From NCBI GenBank assembly GCA_023525975.1, contig CM042035.1, forward strand, positions 25,656,001 through 25,720,000: a DNA stretch of 64,000 nucleotides, given 5' to 3'. Both the position numbers and the translations under genes were made by a program. Positions 33,413-45,604 of the stretch are shown here, in pieces. Every line of letters starts with the position of its first letter. Within the stretch, counting starts at the first letter, position 1. The stretch comes from Smallanthus sonchifolius (lineage: Eukaryota > Streptophyta > Magnoliopsida > Asterales > Asteraceae). Below the pieces are notes generated by a model. The model was not told where the DNA came from and did no database searches. It saw only the letters and a list, made by a program, of their open reading frames with translations.

Positions 33413-33532
33413 GGTTGCGATCATACCAGCACTAAAGCACCGGATCCCATCAGAACTTCGCAGTTAAGCGTGCTTGAGCGAGAGTAGTACTAGGATGGGT
33501 GACCCCCTGGGAAGTCCTCGTGTTGCAACCCC
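33413..33532 (+). rRNA. 5S rRNA: 5S rRNA gene, copy 67 (class A)
   Basis: Plain class A. Confidence 0.97.
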
Positions 33533-33912
33533 TTTTTTAATTTATTTTTTTTTACTCTAAACAACGTCATCCGTTGATTATTATGCAAGTGGGCGTAACG
33601 AGTTTTTGTCAAAAAACGGTCAACGTACGTAAAGACTCGGGCGCGCGGGTCCGTGTCGGGAACACCCGATCGCGGGAGACACACGTTTAGACGTCTTGTG
33701 GAACACGTGTGTCATCTTATACTAGTCAATTATTCTTACGCCTCGGGTGAGCGTGGGAATATGTTTTGTACAAGGAAGTATAAGAACTAAACGCTCGCCG
33801 GCGGGTGACGCACGTGTTGACGTAAGGCGGAACGCGCGCGCAAGAGGAGAATGCAAGTAAAAATGAGTCATGTGTGGAAGGGGATAAAGTAATAGAATGA
33901 AAGAATTATTTC

Positions 33913-34032
33913 GGTTGCGATCATACCAGCACTAAAGCACCGGATCCCATCAGAACCCCGCAGTTAAGCGTGCTTCGGCGAGAGTAGTACTAGGATGGGT
34001 GACCCCCTGGGAAGTCCTCTTGTTGCAACCCC
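33913..34032 (+). rRNA. 5S rRNA: 5S rRNA gene, copy 68 (class C)
   Basis: Spacer with GTTTTTTTC. Confidence 0.96.
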
Positions 34033-34418
34033 TTTTTTAATTTATTTTTTTTACTCTAAACAACGTCATCCGTTGATTATTATGCAAGCGGACGTGGGTG
34101 TAACGAGTTTTTTTCAAAAAACGGTCAACGTACGTAAAGACTCGGGCGCGCGGGTCCGTGTCGGGGAACGCCCGATCGCGGGAGACACACGTTTAGACGT
34201 CGAGTGGAACACGTGTGTCTTCTTATACTAGTCAATTATTCTTACGCCTCGGGTGAGCGTGGGAATATGTTTTGTACAAGGAAGTATAAGAACTAAACGC
34301 TCGCCGGCGGGTGACGCACGTGTTGACGTAAGGTGGAACGCGCGCGCAAGAGGAGAATGCAAGTAAAAATGAGTCATGTGTGGAAGGGGATAAAGTAATA
34401 GAATGAAAGAGTTATTTC

Positions 34419-34538
34419 GGTTGCGATCATACCAGCACTAAAGCACCGGATCCCATCAGAACTTCGCAGTTAAGCGTGCTTGAGCGAGAGTAGTACTAGG
34501 ATGGGTGACCCCCTGGGAAGTCCTCGTGTTGCAACCCC
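34419..34538 (+). rRNA. 5S rRNA: 5S rRNA gene, copy 69 (class A)
   Basis: Plain class A. Confidence 0.97.
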
Positions 34539-34918
34539 TTTTTTAATTTATTTTTTTTTACTCTAAACAACGTCATCCGTTGATTATTATGCAAGTGGGC
34601 GTAACGAGTTTTTGTCAAAAAACGGTCAACGTACGTAAAGACTCGGGCGCGCGGGTCCGTGTCGGGAACACCCGATCGCGGGAGACACACGTTTAGACGT
34701 CTTGTGGAACACGTGTGTCATCTTATACTAGTCAATTATTCTTACGCCTCGGGTGAGCGTGGGAATATGTTTTGTACAAGGAAGTATAAGAACTAAACGC
34801 TCGCCGGCGGGTGACGCACGTGTTGACGTAAGGCGGAACGCGCGCGCAAGAGGAGAATGCAAGTAAAAATGAGTCATGTGTGGAAGGGGATAAAGTAATA
34901 GAATGAAAGAATTATTTC

Positions 34919-35038
34919 GGTTGCGATCATACCAGCACTAAAGCACCGGATCCCATCAGAACCCCGCAGTTAAGCGTGCTTCGGCGAGAGTAGTACTAGG
35001 ATGGGTGACCCCCTGGGAAGTCCTCTTGTTGCAACCCC
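34919..35038 (+). rRNA. 5S rRNA: 5S rRNA gene, copy 70 (class C)
   Basis: Spacer with GTTTTTTTC, the last one in the A/C array. Confidence 0.96.
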
Positions 35039-35424
35039 TTTTTTAATTTATTTTTTTTACTCTAAACAACGTCATCCGTTGATTATTATGCAAGCGGACG
35101 TGGGTGTAACGAGTTTTTTTCAAAAAACGGTCAACGTACGTAAAGACTCGGGCGCGCGGGTCCGTGTCGGGGAACGCCCGATCGCGGGAGACACACGTTT
35201 AGACGTCGAGTGGAACACGTGTGTCTTCTTATACTAGTCAATTATTCTTACGCCTCGGGTGAGCGTGGGAATATGTTTTGTACAAGGAAGTATAAGAACT
35301 AAACGCTCGCCGGCGGGTGACGCACGTGTTGACGTAAGGTGGAACGCGCGCGCAAGAGGAGAATGCAAGTAAAAATGAGTCATGTGTGGAAGGGGATAAA
35401 GTAATAGAATGAAAGAGTTATTTC

Positions 35425-35544
35425 GGTTGCGATCATACCAGCACTAAAGCACCGGATCCCATCAGAACTTCGCAGTTAAGCGTGCTTGAGCGAGAGTAGT
35501 ACTAGGATGGGTGACCCCCTGGGAAGTCCTCGTGTTGCAACCCC
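35425..35544 (+). rRNA. 5S rRNA: 5S rRNA gene, copy 71 (class A)
   Basis: Plain class A. Confidence 0.97.
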
Positions 35545-35924
35545 TTTTTTAATTTATTTTTTTTTACTCTAAACAACGTCATCCGTTGATTATTATGCAA
35601 GTGGGCGTAACGAGTTTTTGTCAAAAAACGGTCAACGTACGTAAAGACTCGGGCGCGCGGGTCCGTGTCGGGAACACCCGATCGCGGGAGACACACGTTT
35701 AGACGTCTTGTGGAACACGTGTGTCATCTTATACTAGTCAATTATTCTTACGCCTCGGGTGAGCGTGGGAATATGTTTTGTACAAGGAAGTATAAGAACT
35801 AAACGCTCGCCGGCGGGTGACGCACGTGTTGACGTAAGGCGGAACGCGCGCGCAAGAGGAGAATGCAAGTAAAAATGAGTCATGTGTGGAAGGGGATAAA
35901 GTAATAGAATGAAAGAATTATTTC

Positions 35925-36044
35925 GGTTGCGATCATACCAGCACTAAAGCACCGGATCCCATCAGAACCCCGCAGTTAAGCGTGCTTCGGCGAGAGTAAT
36001 ACTAGGATGGGTGACCCCCTGGGAAGTCCTCTTGTTGCAACCCC
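35925..36044 (+). rRNA. 5S rRNA: 5S rRNA gene, copy 72 (class C, G75A)
   Basis: Class C with private G75A (GAGTAATAC, base 35999) in the loop E region. Confidence 0.95.
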
Positions 36045-36430
36045 TTTTTTAATTTATTTTTTTTACTCTAAACAACGTCATCCGTTGATTATTATGCAAG
36101 CGGACGTGGGTGTAACGAGTTTTTGTCAAAAAACGGTCAACGTACGTAAAGACTCGGGCGCGCGGGTCCGTGTCGGGGAACGCCCGATCGCGGGAGACAC
36201 ACGTTTAGACGTCGAGTGGAACACGTGTGTCTTCTTATACTAGTCAATTATTCTTACGCCTCGGGTGAGCGTGGGAATATGTTTTGTACAAGGAAGTATA
36301 AGAACTAAACGCTCGCCGGCGGGTGACGCACGTGTTGACGTAAGGTGGAACGCGCGCGCAAGAGGAGAATGCAAGTAAAAATGAGTCATGTGTGGAAGGG
36401 GATAAAGTAATAGAATGAAAGAGTTATTTC

Positions 36431-36550
36431 GGTTGCGATCATACCAGCACTAAAGCACCGGATCCCATCAGAACTTCGCAGTTAAGCGTGCTTGAGCGAG
36501 AGTAGTACTAGGATGGGTGACCCCCTGGGAAGTCCTCGTGTTGCAACCCC
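36431..36550 (+). rRNA. 5S rRNA: 5S rRNA gene, copy 73 (class A)
   Basis: Plain class A. Confidence 0.97.
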
Positions 36551-36930
36551 TTTTTTAATTTATTTTTTTTTACTCTAAACAACGTCATCCGTTGATTATT
36601 ATGCAAGTGGGCGTAACGAGTTTTTGTCAAAAAACGGTCAACGTACGTAAAGACTCGGGCGCGCGGGTCCGTGTCGGGAACACCCGATCGCGGGAGACAC
36701 ACGTTTAGACGTCTTGTGGAACACGTGTGTCATCTTATACTAGTCAATTATTCTTACGCCTCGGGTGAGCGTGGGAATATGTTTTGTACAAGGAAGTATA
36801 AGAACTAAACGCTCGCCGGCGGGTGACGCACGTGTTGACGTAAGGCGGAACGCGCGCGCAAGAGGAGAATGCAAGTAAAAATGAGTCATGTGTGGAAGGG
36901 GATAAAGTAATAGAATGAAAGAATTATTTC

Positions 36931-37050
36931 GGTTGCGATCATACCAGCACTAAAGCACCGGATCCCATCAGAACCCCGCAGTTAAGCGTGCTTCGGCGAG
37001 AGTAGTACTAGGATGGGTGACCCCCTGGGAAGTCCTCTTGTTGCAACCCC
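36931..37050 (+). rRNA. 5S rRNA: 5S rRNA gene, copy 74 (class C)
   Basis: Class C; spacer has a private GCAATAGG near 37368. Confidence 0.96.
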
Positions 37051-37436
37051 TTTTTTAATTTATTTTTTTTACTCTAAACAACGTCATCCGTTGATTATTA
37101 TGCAAGCGGACGTGGGTGTAACGAGTTTTTGTCAAAAAACGGTCAACGTACGTAAAGACTCGGGCGCGCGGGTCCGTGTCGGGGAACGCCCGATCGCGGG
37201 AGACACACGTTTAGACGTCGAGTGGAACACGTGTGTCTTCTTATACTAGTCAATTATTCTTACGCCTCGGGTGAGCGTGGGAATATGTTTTGTACAAGGA
37301 AGTATAAGAACTAAACGCTCGCCGGCGGGTGACGCACGTGTTGACGTAAGGTGGAACGCGCGCGCAATAGGAGAATGCAAGTAAAAATGAGTCATGTGTG
37401 GAAGGGGATAAAGTAATAGAATGAAAGAGTTATTTC

Positions 37437-37556
37437 GGTTGCGATCATACCAGCACTAAAGCACCGGATCCCATCAGAACTTCGCAGTTAAGCGTGCTTG
37501 AGCGAGAGTAGTACTAGGATTGGTGACCCCCTGGGAAGTCCTCGTGTTGCAACCCC
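37437..37556 (+). rRNA. 5S rRNA: 5S rRNA gene, copy 75 (class A, G85T)
   Basis: Private G85T (GGATTGGTG, base 37521) inside the C box; a likely promoter-weakened copy. Spacer also has a private GCGCACGC near 37862. Confidence 0.95.
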
Positions 37557-37936
37557 TTTTTTAATTTATTTTTTTTTACTCTAAACAACGTCATCCGTTG
37601 ATTATTATGCAAGTGGGCGTAACGAGTTTTTGTCAAAAAACGGTCAACGTACGTAAAGACTCGGGCGCGCGGGTCCGTGTCGGGAACACCCGATCGCGGG
37701 AGACACACGTTTAGACGTCTTGTGGAACACGTGTGTCATCTTATACTAGTCAATTATTCTTACGCCTCGGGTGAGCGTGGGAATATGTTTTGTACAAGGA
37801 AGTATAAGAACTAAACGCTCGCCGGCGGGTGACGCACGTGTTGACGTAAGGCGGAACGCGCACGCAAGAGGAGAATGCAAGTAAAAATGAGTCATGTGTG
37901 GAAGGGGATAAAGTAATAGAATGAAAGAATTATTTC

Positions 37937-38056
37937 GGTTGCGATCATACCAGCACTAAAGCACCGGATCCCATCAGAACCCCGCAGTTAAGCGTGCTTC
38001 GGCGAGAGTAGTACTAGGATGGGTGACCCCCTGGGAAGTCCTCTTGTTGCAACCCC
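37937..38056 (+). rRNA. 5S rRNA: 5S rRNA gene, copy 76 (class C)
   Basis: Class C; spacer has a private A to T (CGTTAAG) near 38160. Confidence 0.96.
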
Positions 38057-38442
38057 TTTTTTAATTTATTTTTTTTACTCTAAACAACGTCATCCGTTGA
38101 TTATTATGCAAGCGGACGTGGGTGTAACGAGTTTTTGTCAAAAAACGGTCAACGTACGTTAAGACTCGGGCGCGCGGGTCCGTGTCGGGGAACGCCCGAT
38201 CGCGGGAGACACACGTTTAGACGTCGAGTGGAACACGTGTGTCTTCTTATACTAGTCAATTATTCTTACGCCTCGGGTGAGCGTGGGAATATGTTTTGTA
38301 CAAGGAAGTATAAGAACTAAACGCTCGCCGGCGGGTGACGCACGTGTTGACGTAAGGTGGAACGCGCGCGCAAGAGGAGAATGCAAGTAAAAATGAGTCA
38401 TGTGTGGAAGGGGATAAAGTAATAGAATGAAAGAGTTATTTC

Positions 38443-38562
38443 GGTTGCGATCATACCAGCACTAAAGCACCGGATCCCATCAGAACTTCGCAGTTAAGCG
38501 TGCTTGAGCGAGAGTAGTACTAGGATGGGTGACCCCCTGGGAAGTCCTCGTGTTGCAACCCC
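38443..38562 (+). rRNA. 5S rRNA: 5S rRNA gene, copy 77 (class A)
   Basis: Class A; spacer has AAGACGG near 38856, as after copies 47 and 53. Confidence 0.97.
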
Positions 38563-38942
38563 TTTTTTAATTTATTTTTTTTTACTCTAAACAACGTCAT
38601 CCGTTGATTATTATGCAAGTGGGCGTAACGAGTTTTTGTCAAAAAACGGTCAACGTACGTAAAGACTCGGGCGCGCGGGTCCGTGTCGGGAACACCCGAT
38701 CGCGGGAGACACACGTTTAGACGTCTTGTGGAACACGTGTGTCATCTTATACTAGTCAATTATTCTTACGCCTCGGGTGAGCGTGGGAATATGTTTTGTA
38801 CAAGGAAGTATAAGAACTAAACGCTCGCCGGCGGGTGACGCACGTGTTGACGTAAGACGGAACGCGCGCGCAAGAGGAGAATGCAAGTAAAAATGAGTCA
38901 TGTGTGGAAGGGGATAAAGTAATAGAATGAAAGAATTATTTC

Positions 38943-39062
38943 GGTTGCGATCATACCAGCACTAAAGCACCGGATCCCATCAGAACCCCGCAGTTAAGCG
39001 TGCTTCGGCGAGAGTAGTACTAGGATGGGTGACCCCCTGGGAAGTCCTCTTGTTGCAACCCC
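38943..39062 (+). rRNA. 5S rRNA: 5S rRNA gene, copy 78 (class C)
   Basis: Last class C of the A/C array. Spacer has GTCGTGGAACG and AAGGTGAAACG, as after copies 2 and 8. Confidence 0.96.
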
Positions 39063-39448
39063 TTTTTTAATTTATTTTTTTTACTCTAAACAACGTCATC
39101 CGTTGATTATTATGCAAGCGGACGTGGGTGTAACGAGTTTTTGTCAAAAAACGGTCAACGTACGTAAAGACTCGGGCGCGCGGGTCCGTGTCGTGGAACG
39201 CCCGATCGCGGGAGACACACGTTTAGACGTCGAGTGGAACACGTGTGTCTTCTTATACTAGTCAATTATTCTTACGCCTCGGGTGAGCGTGGGAATATGT
39301 TTTGTACAAGGAAGTATAAGAACTAAACGCTCGCCGGCGGGTGACGCACGTGTTGACGTAAGGTGAAACGCGCGCGCAAGAGGAGAATGCAAGTAAAAAT
39401 GAGTCATGTGTGGAAGGGGATAAAGTAATAGAATGAAAGAGTTATTTC

Positions 39449-39568
39449 GGTTGCGATCATACCAGCACTAAAGCACCGGATCCCATCAGAACTTCGCAGT
39501 TAAGCGTGCTTGAGCGAGAGTAGTACTAGGATGGGTGACCCCCTGGGAAGTCCTCGTGTTGCAACCCC
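39449..39568 (+). rRNA. 5S rRNA: 5S rRNA gene, copy 79 (class A)
   Basis: Plain class A; context (copies 78-81) resembles copies 2-5. Confidence 0.97.
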
Positions 39569-39948
39569 TTTTTTAATTTATTTTTTTTTACTCTAAACAA
39601 CGTCATCCGTTGATTATTATGCAAGTGGGCGTAACGAGTTTTTGTCAAAAAACGGTCAACGTACGTAAAGACTCGGGCGCGCGGGTCCGTGTCGGGAACA
39701 CCCGATCGCGGGAGACACACGTTTAGACGTCTTGTGGAACACGTGTGTCATCTTATACTAGTCAATTATTCTTACGCCTCGGGTGAGCGTGGGAATATGT
39801 TTTGTACAAGGAAGTATAAGAACTAAACGCTCGCCGGCGGGTGACGCACGTGTTGACGTAAGGCGGAACGCGCGCGCAAGAGGAGAATGCAAGTAAAAAT
39901 GAGTCATGTGTGGAAGGGGATAAAGTAATAGAATGAAAGAATTATTTC

Positions 39949-40068
39949 GGTTGCGATCATACCAGCACTAAAGCACCGGATCCCATCAGAACTCCGCAGT
40001 TAAGCGTGCTTGGGCGAGAGTAGTACTAGGATGGGTGACCCCCTGGGAAGTCCTCTTGTTGCAACCCC
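39949..40068 (+). rRNA. 5S rRNA: 5S rRNA gene, copy 80 (class B)
   Basis: Class B in a chimeric 505-base unit like copies 4 and 10. The second T run is interrupted by a private G (TTAGTTTTTTT near 40081). Confidence 0.96.
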
Positions 40069-40453
40069 TTTTTTAATTTAGTTTTTTTACTCTAAACAAC
40101 GTCATCCGTTGATTATTATGCAAGCGGACGTGGGTGTAACGAGTTTTTGTCAAAAAACGGTCAACGTACGTAAAGACTCGGGCGCGCGGGTCCGTGTCGG
40201 GAACACCCGATCGCGGGAGACACACGTTTAGACGTCTTGTGGAACACGTGTGTCATCTTATACTAGTCAATTATTCTTACGCCTCGGGTGAGCGTGGGAA
40301 TATGTTTTGTACAAGGAAGTATAAGAACTAAACGCTCGCCGGCGGGTGACGCACGTGTTGACGTAAGGCGGAACGCGCGCGCAAGAGGAGAATGCAAGTA
40401 AAAATGAGTCATGTGTGGAAGGGGATAAAGTAATAGAATGAAAGAATTATTTC

Positions 40454-40573
40454 GGTTGCGATCATACCAGCACTAAAGCACCGGATCCCATCAGAACCCC
40501 GCAGTTAAGCGTGCTTCGGCGAGAGTAGTACTAGGATGGGTGACCCCCTGGGAAGTCCTCTTGTTGCAACCCC
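40454..40573 (+). rRNA. 5S rRNA: 5S rRNA gene, copy 81 (class C)
   Basis: Last class C copy in the window. Confidence 0.96.
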
Positions 40574-40959
40574 TTTTTTAATTTATTTTTTTTACTCTAA
40601 ACAACGTCATCCGTTGATTATTATGCAAGCGGACGTGGGTGTAACGAGTTTTTGTCAAAAAACGGTCAACGTACGTAAAGACTCGGGCGCGCGGGTCCGT
40701 GTCGGGGAACGCCCGATCGCGGGAGACACACGTTTAGACGTCGAGTGGAACACGTGTGTCTTCTTATACTAGTCAATTATTCTTACGCCTCGGGTGAGCG
40801 TGGGAATATGTTTTGTACAAGGAAGTATAAGAACTAAACGCTCGCCGGCGGGTGACGCACGTGTTGACGTAAGGTGGAACGCGCGCGCAAGAGGAGAATG
40901 CAAGTAAAAATGAGTCATGTGTGGAAGGGGATAAAGTAATAGAATGAAAGAGTTATTTC

Positions 40960-41079
40960 GGTTGCGATCATACCAGCACTAAAGCACCGGATCCCATCAG
41001 AACTTCGCAGTTAAGCGTGCTTGAGCGAGAGTAGTACTAGGATGGGTGACCCCCTGGGAAGTCCTCGTGTTGCAACCCC
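40960..41079 (+). rRNA. 5S rRNA: 5S rRNA gene, copy 82 (class A)
   Basis: Class A with the ordinary AATAGAATG upstream form. Confidence 0.97.
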
Positions 41080-41459
41080 TTTTTTAATTTATTTTTTTTT
41101 ACTCTAAACAACGTCATCCGTTGATTATTATGCAAGTGGGCGTAACGAGTTTTTGTCAAAAAACGGTCAACGTACGTAAAGACTCGGGCGCGCGGGTCCG
41201 TGTCGGGAACACCCGATCGCGGGAGACACACGTTTAGACGTCGAGTGGAACACGTGTGTCATCTTATACTAGTCAATTATTCTTACGCCTCGGGTGAGCG
41301 TGGGAATATGTTTTGTACAAGGAAGTATAAGAACTAAACGCTCGCCGGCGGGTGACGCACGTGTTGACGTAAGGCGGAACGCGCGCGCAAGAGGAGAATG
41401 CAAGTAAAAATGAGTCATGTGTGGAAGGGGATAAAGTAATAGAATGAAAGAATTATTTC

Positions 41460-41579
41460 GGTTGCGATCATACCAGCACTAAAGCACCGGATCCCATCAG
41501 AACTCCGCAGTTAAGCGTGCTTGGGCGAGAGTAGTACTAGGATGGGTGACCCCCTGGGAAGTCCTCTTGTTGCAACCCC
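41460..41579 (+). rRNA. 5S rRNA: 5S rRNA gene, copy 83 (class B)
   Basis: Class B with GTTTTTTTC spacer; sits where the A/D array begins. Confidence 0.97.
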
Positions 41580-41936
41580 TTTTTTAATTTATTTTTTTTA
41601 CTCTAAACAACGTCATCCGTTGATTATTATGCAAGCGGACGTGGGTGTAACGAGTTTTTTTCAAAAAACGGTCAACGTACGTAAAGACTCGGGCGCGCGG
41701 GTCCGTGTCGGGGAACGCCCGATCGCGGGAGACACACGTTTAGACGTCGAGTGGAACACGTGTGTCTTCTTATACTAGTCAATTATTCTTACGCCTCGGG
41801 TGAGCGTGGGAATATGTTTTGTACAAGGAAGTATAAGAACTAAACGCTCGCCGGCGGGTGACGCACGTGTTGACGTAAGGTGGAACGCGCGCGCAAGAGG
41901 AGAATGCAAGTAAAAATGAGTCATGTGTGGAAGGGG

Positions 41937-41965
41937 ATAAAGTAATAAATTGAAAGAGTTATTTC
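41937..41965 (+). promoter_or_regulatory. Variant upstream element in the A/D array
   Basis: Before copy 84 the upstream sequence is ATAAAGTAATAAATTG, in place of ATAAAGTAATAGAATG. The change lies around -19 to -15. The same form precedes copies 14 and 16 and all class A copies from 84 to 118. The region is more AT-rich and could affect promoter strength, but this is untested. Confidence 0.55.
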
Positions 41966-42085
41966 GGTTGCGATCATACCAGCACTAAAGCACCGGATCC
42001 CATCAGAACTTCGCAGTTAAGCGTGCTTGAGCGAGAGTAGTACTAGGATGGGTGACCCCCTGGGAAGTCCTCGTGTTGCAACCCC
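41966..42085 (+). rRNA. 5S rRNA: 5S rRNA gene, copy 84 (class A)
   Basis: First class A copy with both the AATAAATTG upstream form and the GTAACTAG spacer marker in this array. Confidence 0.97.
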
Positions 42086-42465
42086 TTTTTTAATTTATTT
42101 TTTTTTACTCTAAACAACGTCATCCGTTGATTATTATGCAAGTGGGCGTAACTAGTTTTTGTCAAAAAACGGTCAACGTACGTAAAGACTCGGGCGCGCG
42201 GGTCCGTGTCGGGAACACCCGATCGCGGGAGACACACGTTTAGACGTCGAGTGGAACACGTGTGTCATCTTATACTAGTCAATTATTCTTACGCCTCGGG
42301 TGAGCGTGGGAATATGTTTTGTACAAGGAAGTATAAGAACTAAACGCTCGCCGGCGGGTGACGCACGTGTTGACGTAAGGCGGAACGCGCGCGCAAGAGG
42401 AGAATGCAAGTAAAAATGAGTCATGTGTGGAAGGGGATAAAGTAATAGAATGAAAGAATTATTTC

Positions 42466-42585
42466 GGTTGCGATCATACCAGCACTAAAGCACCGGATCC
42501 CATCAGAACTCCGCAGTTAAGCGTGCTGGGGCGAGAGTAGTACTAGGATGGGTGACCCCCTGGGAAGTCCTCTTGTTGCAACCCC
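42466..42585 (+). rRNA. 5S rRNA: 5S rRNA gene, copy 85 (class D)
   Basis: First class D of the A/D array; GTTTTTTTC spacer. Confidence 0.97.
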
Positions 42586-42971
42586 TTTTTTAATTTATTT
42601 TTTTTACTCTAAACAACGTCATCCGTTGATTATTATGCAAGCGGACGTGGGTGTAACGAGTTTTTTTCAAAAAACGGTCAACGTACGTAAAGACTCGGGC
42701 GCGCGGGTCCGTGTCGGGGAACGCCCGATCGCGGGAGACACACGTTTAGACGTCGAGTGGAACACGTGTGTCTTCTTATACTAGTCAATTATTCTTACGC
42801 CTCGGGTGAGCGTGGGAATATGTTTTGTACAAGGAAGTATAAGAACTAAACGCTCGCCGGCGGGTGACGCACGTGTTGACGTAAGGTGGAACGCGCGCGC
42901 AAGAGGAGAATGCAAGTAAAAATGAGTCATGTGTGGAAGGGGATAAAGTAATAAATTGAAAGAGTTATTTC

Positions 42972-43091
42972 GGTTGCGATCATACCAGCACTAAAGCACC
43001 GGATCCCATCAGAACTTCGCAGTTAAGCGTGCTTGAGCGAGAGTAGTACTAGGATGGGTGACCCCCTGGGAAGTCCTCGTGTTGCAACCCC
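42972..43091 (+). rRNA. 5S rRNA: 5S rRNA gene, copy 86 (class A)
   Basis: Class A with GTAACTAG spacer. Confidence 0.97.
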
Positions 43092-43471
43092 TTTTTTAAT
43101 TTATTTTTTTTTACTCTAAACAACGTCATCCGTTGATTATTATGCAAGTGGGCGTAACTAGTTTTTGTCAAAAAACGGTCAACGTACGTAAAGACTCGGG
43201 CGCGCGGGTCCGTGTCGGGAACACCCGATCGCGGGAGACACACGTTTAGACGTCGAGTGGAACACGTGTGTCATCTTATACTAGTCAATTATTCTTACGC
43301 CTCGGGTGAGCGTGGGAATATGTTTTGTACAAGGAAGTATAAGAACTAAACGCTCGCCGGCGGGTGACGCACGTGTTGACGTAAGGCGGAACGCGCGCGC
43401 AAGAGGAGAATGCAAGTAAAAATGAGTCATGTGTGGAAGGGGATAAAGTAATAGAATGAAAGAATTATTTC

Positions 43472-43591
43472 GGTTGCGATCATACCAGCACTAAAGCACC
43501 GGATCCCATCAGAACTCCGCAGTTAAGCGTGCTGGGGCGAGAGTAGTACTAGGATGGGTGACCCCCTGGGAAGTCCTCTTGTTGCAACCCC
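43472..43591 (+). rRNA. 5S rRNA: 5S rRNA gene, copy 87 (class D)
   Basis: Position 1 of the 12-gene repeat; spacer has GTATAGAC and AGTAAATTA. Equivalents: copies 99 and 111. Confidence 0.97.
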
Positions 43592-43977
43592 TTTTTTAAT
43601 TTATTTTTTTTACTCTAAACAACGTCATCCGTTGATTATTATGCAAGCGGACGTGGGTGTAACGAGTTTTTGTCAAAAAACGGTCAACGTACGTATAGAC
43701 TCGGGCGCGCGGGTCCGTGTCGGGGAACGCCCGATCGCGGGAGACACACGTTTAGACGTCGAGTGGAACACGTGTGTCTTCTTATACTAGTAAATTATTC
43801 TTACGCCTCGGGTGAGCGTGGGAATATGTTTTGTACAAGGAAGTATAAGAACTAAACGCTCGCCGGCGGGTGACGCACGTGTTGACGTAAGGTGGAACGC
43901 GCGCGCAAGAGGAGAATGCAAGTAAAAATGAGTCATGTGTGGAAGGGGATAAAGTAATAAATTGAAAGAGTTATTTC

Positions 43978-44097
43978 GGTTGCGATCATACCAGCACTAA
44001 AGCACCGGATCCCATCAGAACTTCGCAGTTAAGCGTGCTTGAGCGAGAGTAGTACTAGGATGGGTGACCCCCTGGGAAGTCCTCGTGTTGCAACCCC
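43978..44097 (+). rRNA. 5S rRNA: 5S rRNA gene, copy 88 (class A)
   Basis: Position 2. The second T run is one base longer, giving a 501-base step; copy 100 has the same insertion, copy 112 does not. Confidence 0.97.
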
Positions 44098-44478
44098 TTT
44101 TTTAATTTATTTTTTTTTTACTCTAAACAACGTCATCCGTTGATTATTATGCAAGTGGGCGTAACTAGTTTTTGTCAAAAAACGGTCAACGTACGTAAAG
44201 ACTCGGGCGCGCGGGTCCGTGTCGGGAACACCCGATCGCGGGAGACACACGTTTAGACGTCGAGTGGAACACGTGTGTCATCTTATACTAGTCAATTATT
44301 CTTACGCCTCGGGTGAGCGTGGGAATATGTTTTGTACAAGGAAGTATAAGAACTAAACGCTCGCCGGCGGGTGACGCACGTGTTGACGTAAGGCGGAACG
44401 CGCGCGCAAGAGGAGAATGCAAGTAAAAATGAGTCATGTGTGGAAGGGGATAAAGTAATAGAATGAAAGAATTATTTC

Positions 44479-44598
44479 GGTTGCGATCATACCAGCACTA
44501 AAGCACCGGATCCCATCAGAACTCCGCAGTTAAGCGTGCTGGGGCGAGAGTAGTACTAGGATGGGTGACCCCCTGGGAAGTCCTCTTGTTGCAACCCC
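44479..44598 (+). rRNA. 5S rRNA: 5S rRNA gene, copy 89 (class D)
   Basis: Position 3; GTTTTTTTC spacer. Confidence 0.97.
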
Positions 44599-44984
44599 TT
44601 TTTTAATTTATTTTTTTTACTCTAAACAACGTCATCCGTTGATTATTATGCAAGCGGACGTGGGTGTAACGAGTTTTTTTCAAAAAACGGTCAACGTACG
44701 TAAAGACTCGGGCGCGCGGGTCCGTGTCGGGGAACGCCCGATCGCGGGAGACACACGTTTAGACGTCGAGTGGAACACGTGTGTCTTCTTATACTAGTCA
44801 ATTATTCTTACGCCTCGGGTGAGCGTGGGAATATGTTTTGTACAAGGAAGTATAAGAACTAAACGCTCGCCGGCGGGTGACGCACGTGTTGACGTAAGGT
44901 GGAACGCGCGCGCAAGAGGAGAATGCAAGTAAAAATGAGTCATGTGTGGAAGGGGATAAAGTAATAAATTGAAAGAGTTATTTC

Positions 44985-45104
44985 GGTTGCGATCATACCA
45001 GCACTAAAGCACCGGATCCCATCAGAACTTCGCAGTTAAGCGTGCTTGAGCGAGAGTAGTACTAGGATGGGTGACCCCCTGGGAAGTCCTCGTGTTGCAA
45101 CCCC
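44985..45104 (+). rRNA. 5S rRNA: 5S rRNA gene, copy 90 (class A)
   Basis: Position 4. Confidence 0.97.
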
Positions 45105-45484
45105 TTTTTTAATTTATTTTTTTTTACTCTAAACAACGTCATCCGTTGATTATTATGCAAGTGGGCGTAACTAGTTTTTGTCAAAAAACGGTCAACGTAC
45201 GTAAAGACTCGGGCGCGCGGGTCCGTGTCGGGAACACCCGATCGCGGGAGACACACGTTTAGACGTCGAGTGGAACACGTGTGTCATCTTATACTAGTCA
45301 ATTATTCTTACGCCTCGGGTGAGCGTGGGAATATGTTTTGTACAAGGAAGTATAAGAACTAAACGCTCGCCGGCGGGTGACGCACGTGTTGACGTAAGGC
45401 GGAACGCGCGCGCAAGAGGAGAATGCAAGTAAAAATGAGTCATGTGTGGAAGGGGATAAAGTAATAGAATGAAAGAATTATTTC

Positions 45485-45604
45485 GGTTGCGATCATACCA
45501 GCACTAAAGCACCGGATCCCATCAGAACTCCGCAGTTAAGCGTGCTGGGGCGAGAGTAGTACTAGGATGGGTGACCCCCTGGGAAGTCCTCTTGTTGCAA
45601 CCCC
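45485..45604 (+). rRNA. 5S rRNA: 5S rRNA gene, copy 91 (class D)
   Basis: Position 5; GTTTTTTTC spacer. Confidence 0.97.

Larger units (their letters stand above)
22349..39948 (+). repeat. Homogeneous A/C dimer array, period 1006
   Basis: Copies 45-79 alternate A and C without exception. Embedded spacer markers show further periods: CGACTTTTT at 23544, 26562, 29578 and 32596, about 3018 apart, and paired neighbours sharing TTGTAAAAGG or the single-G loss 1006 or 1005 apart. Confidence 0.93.
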
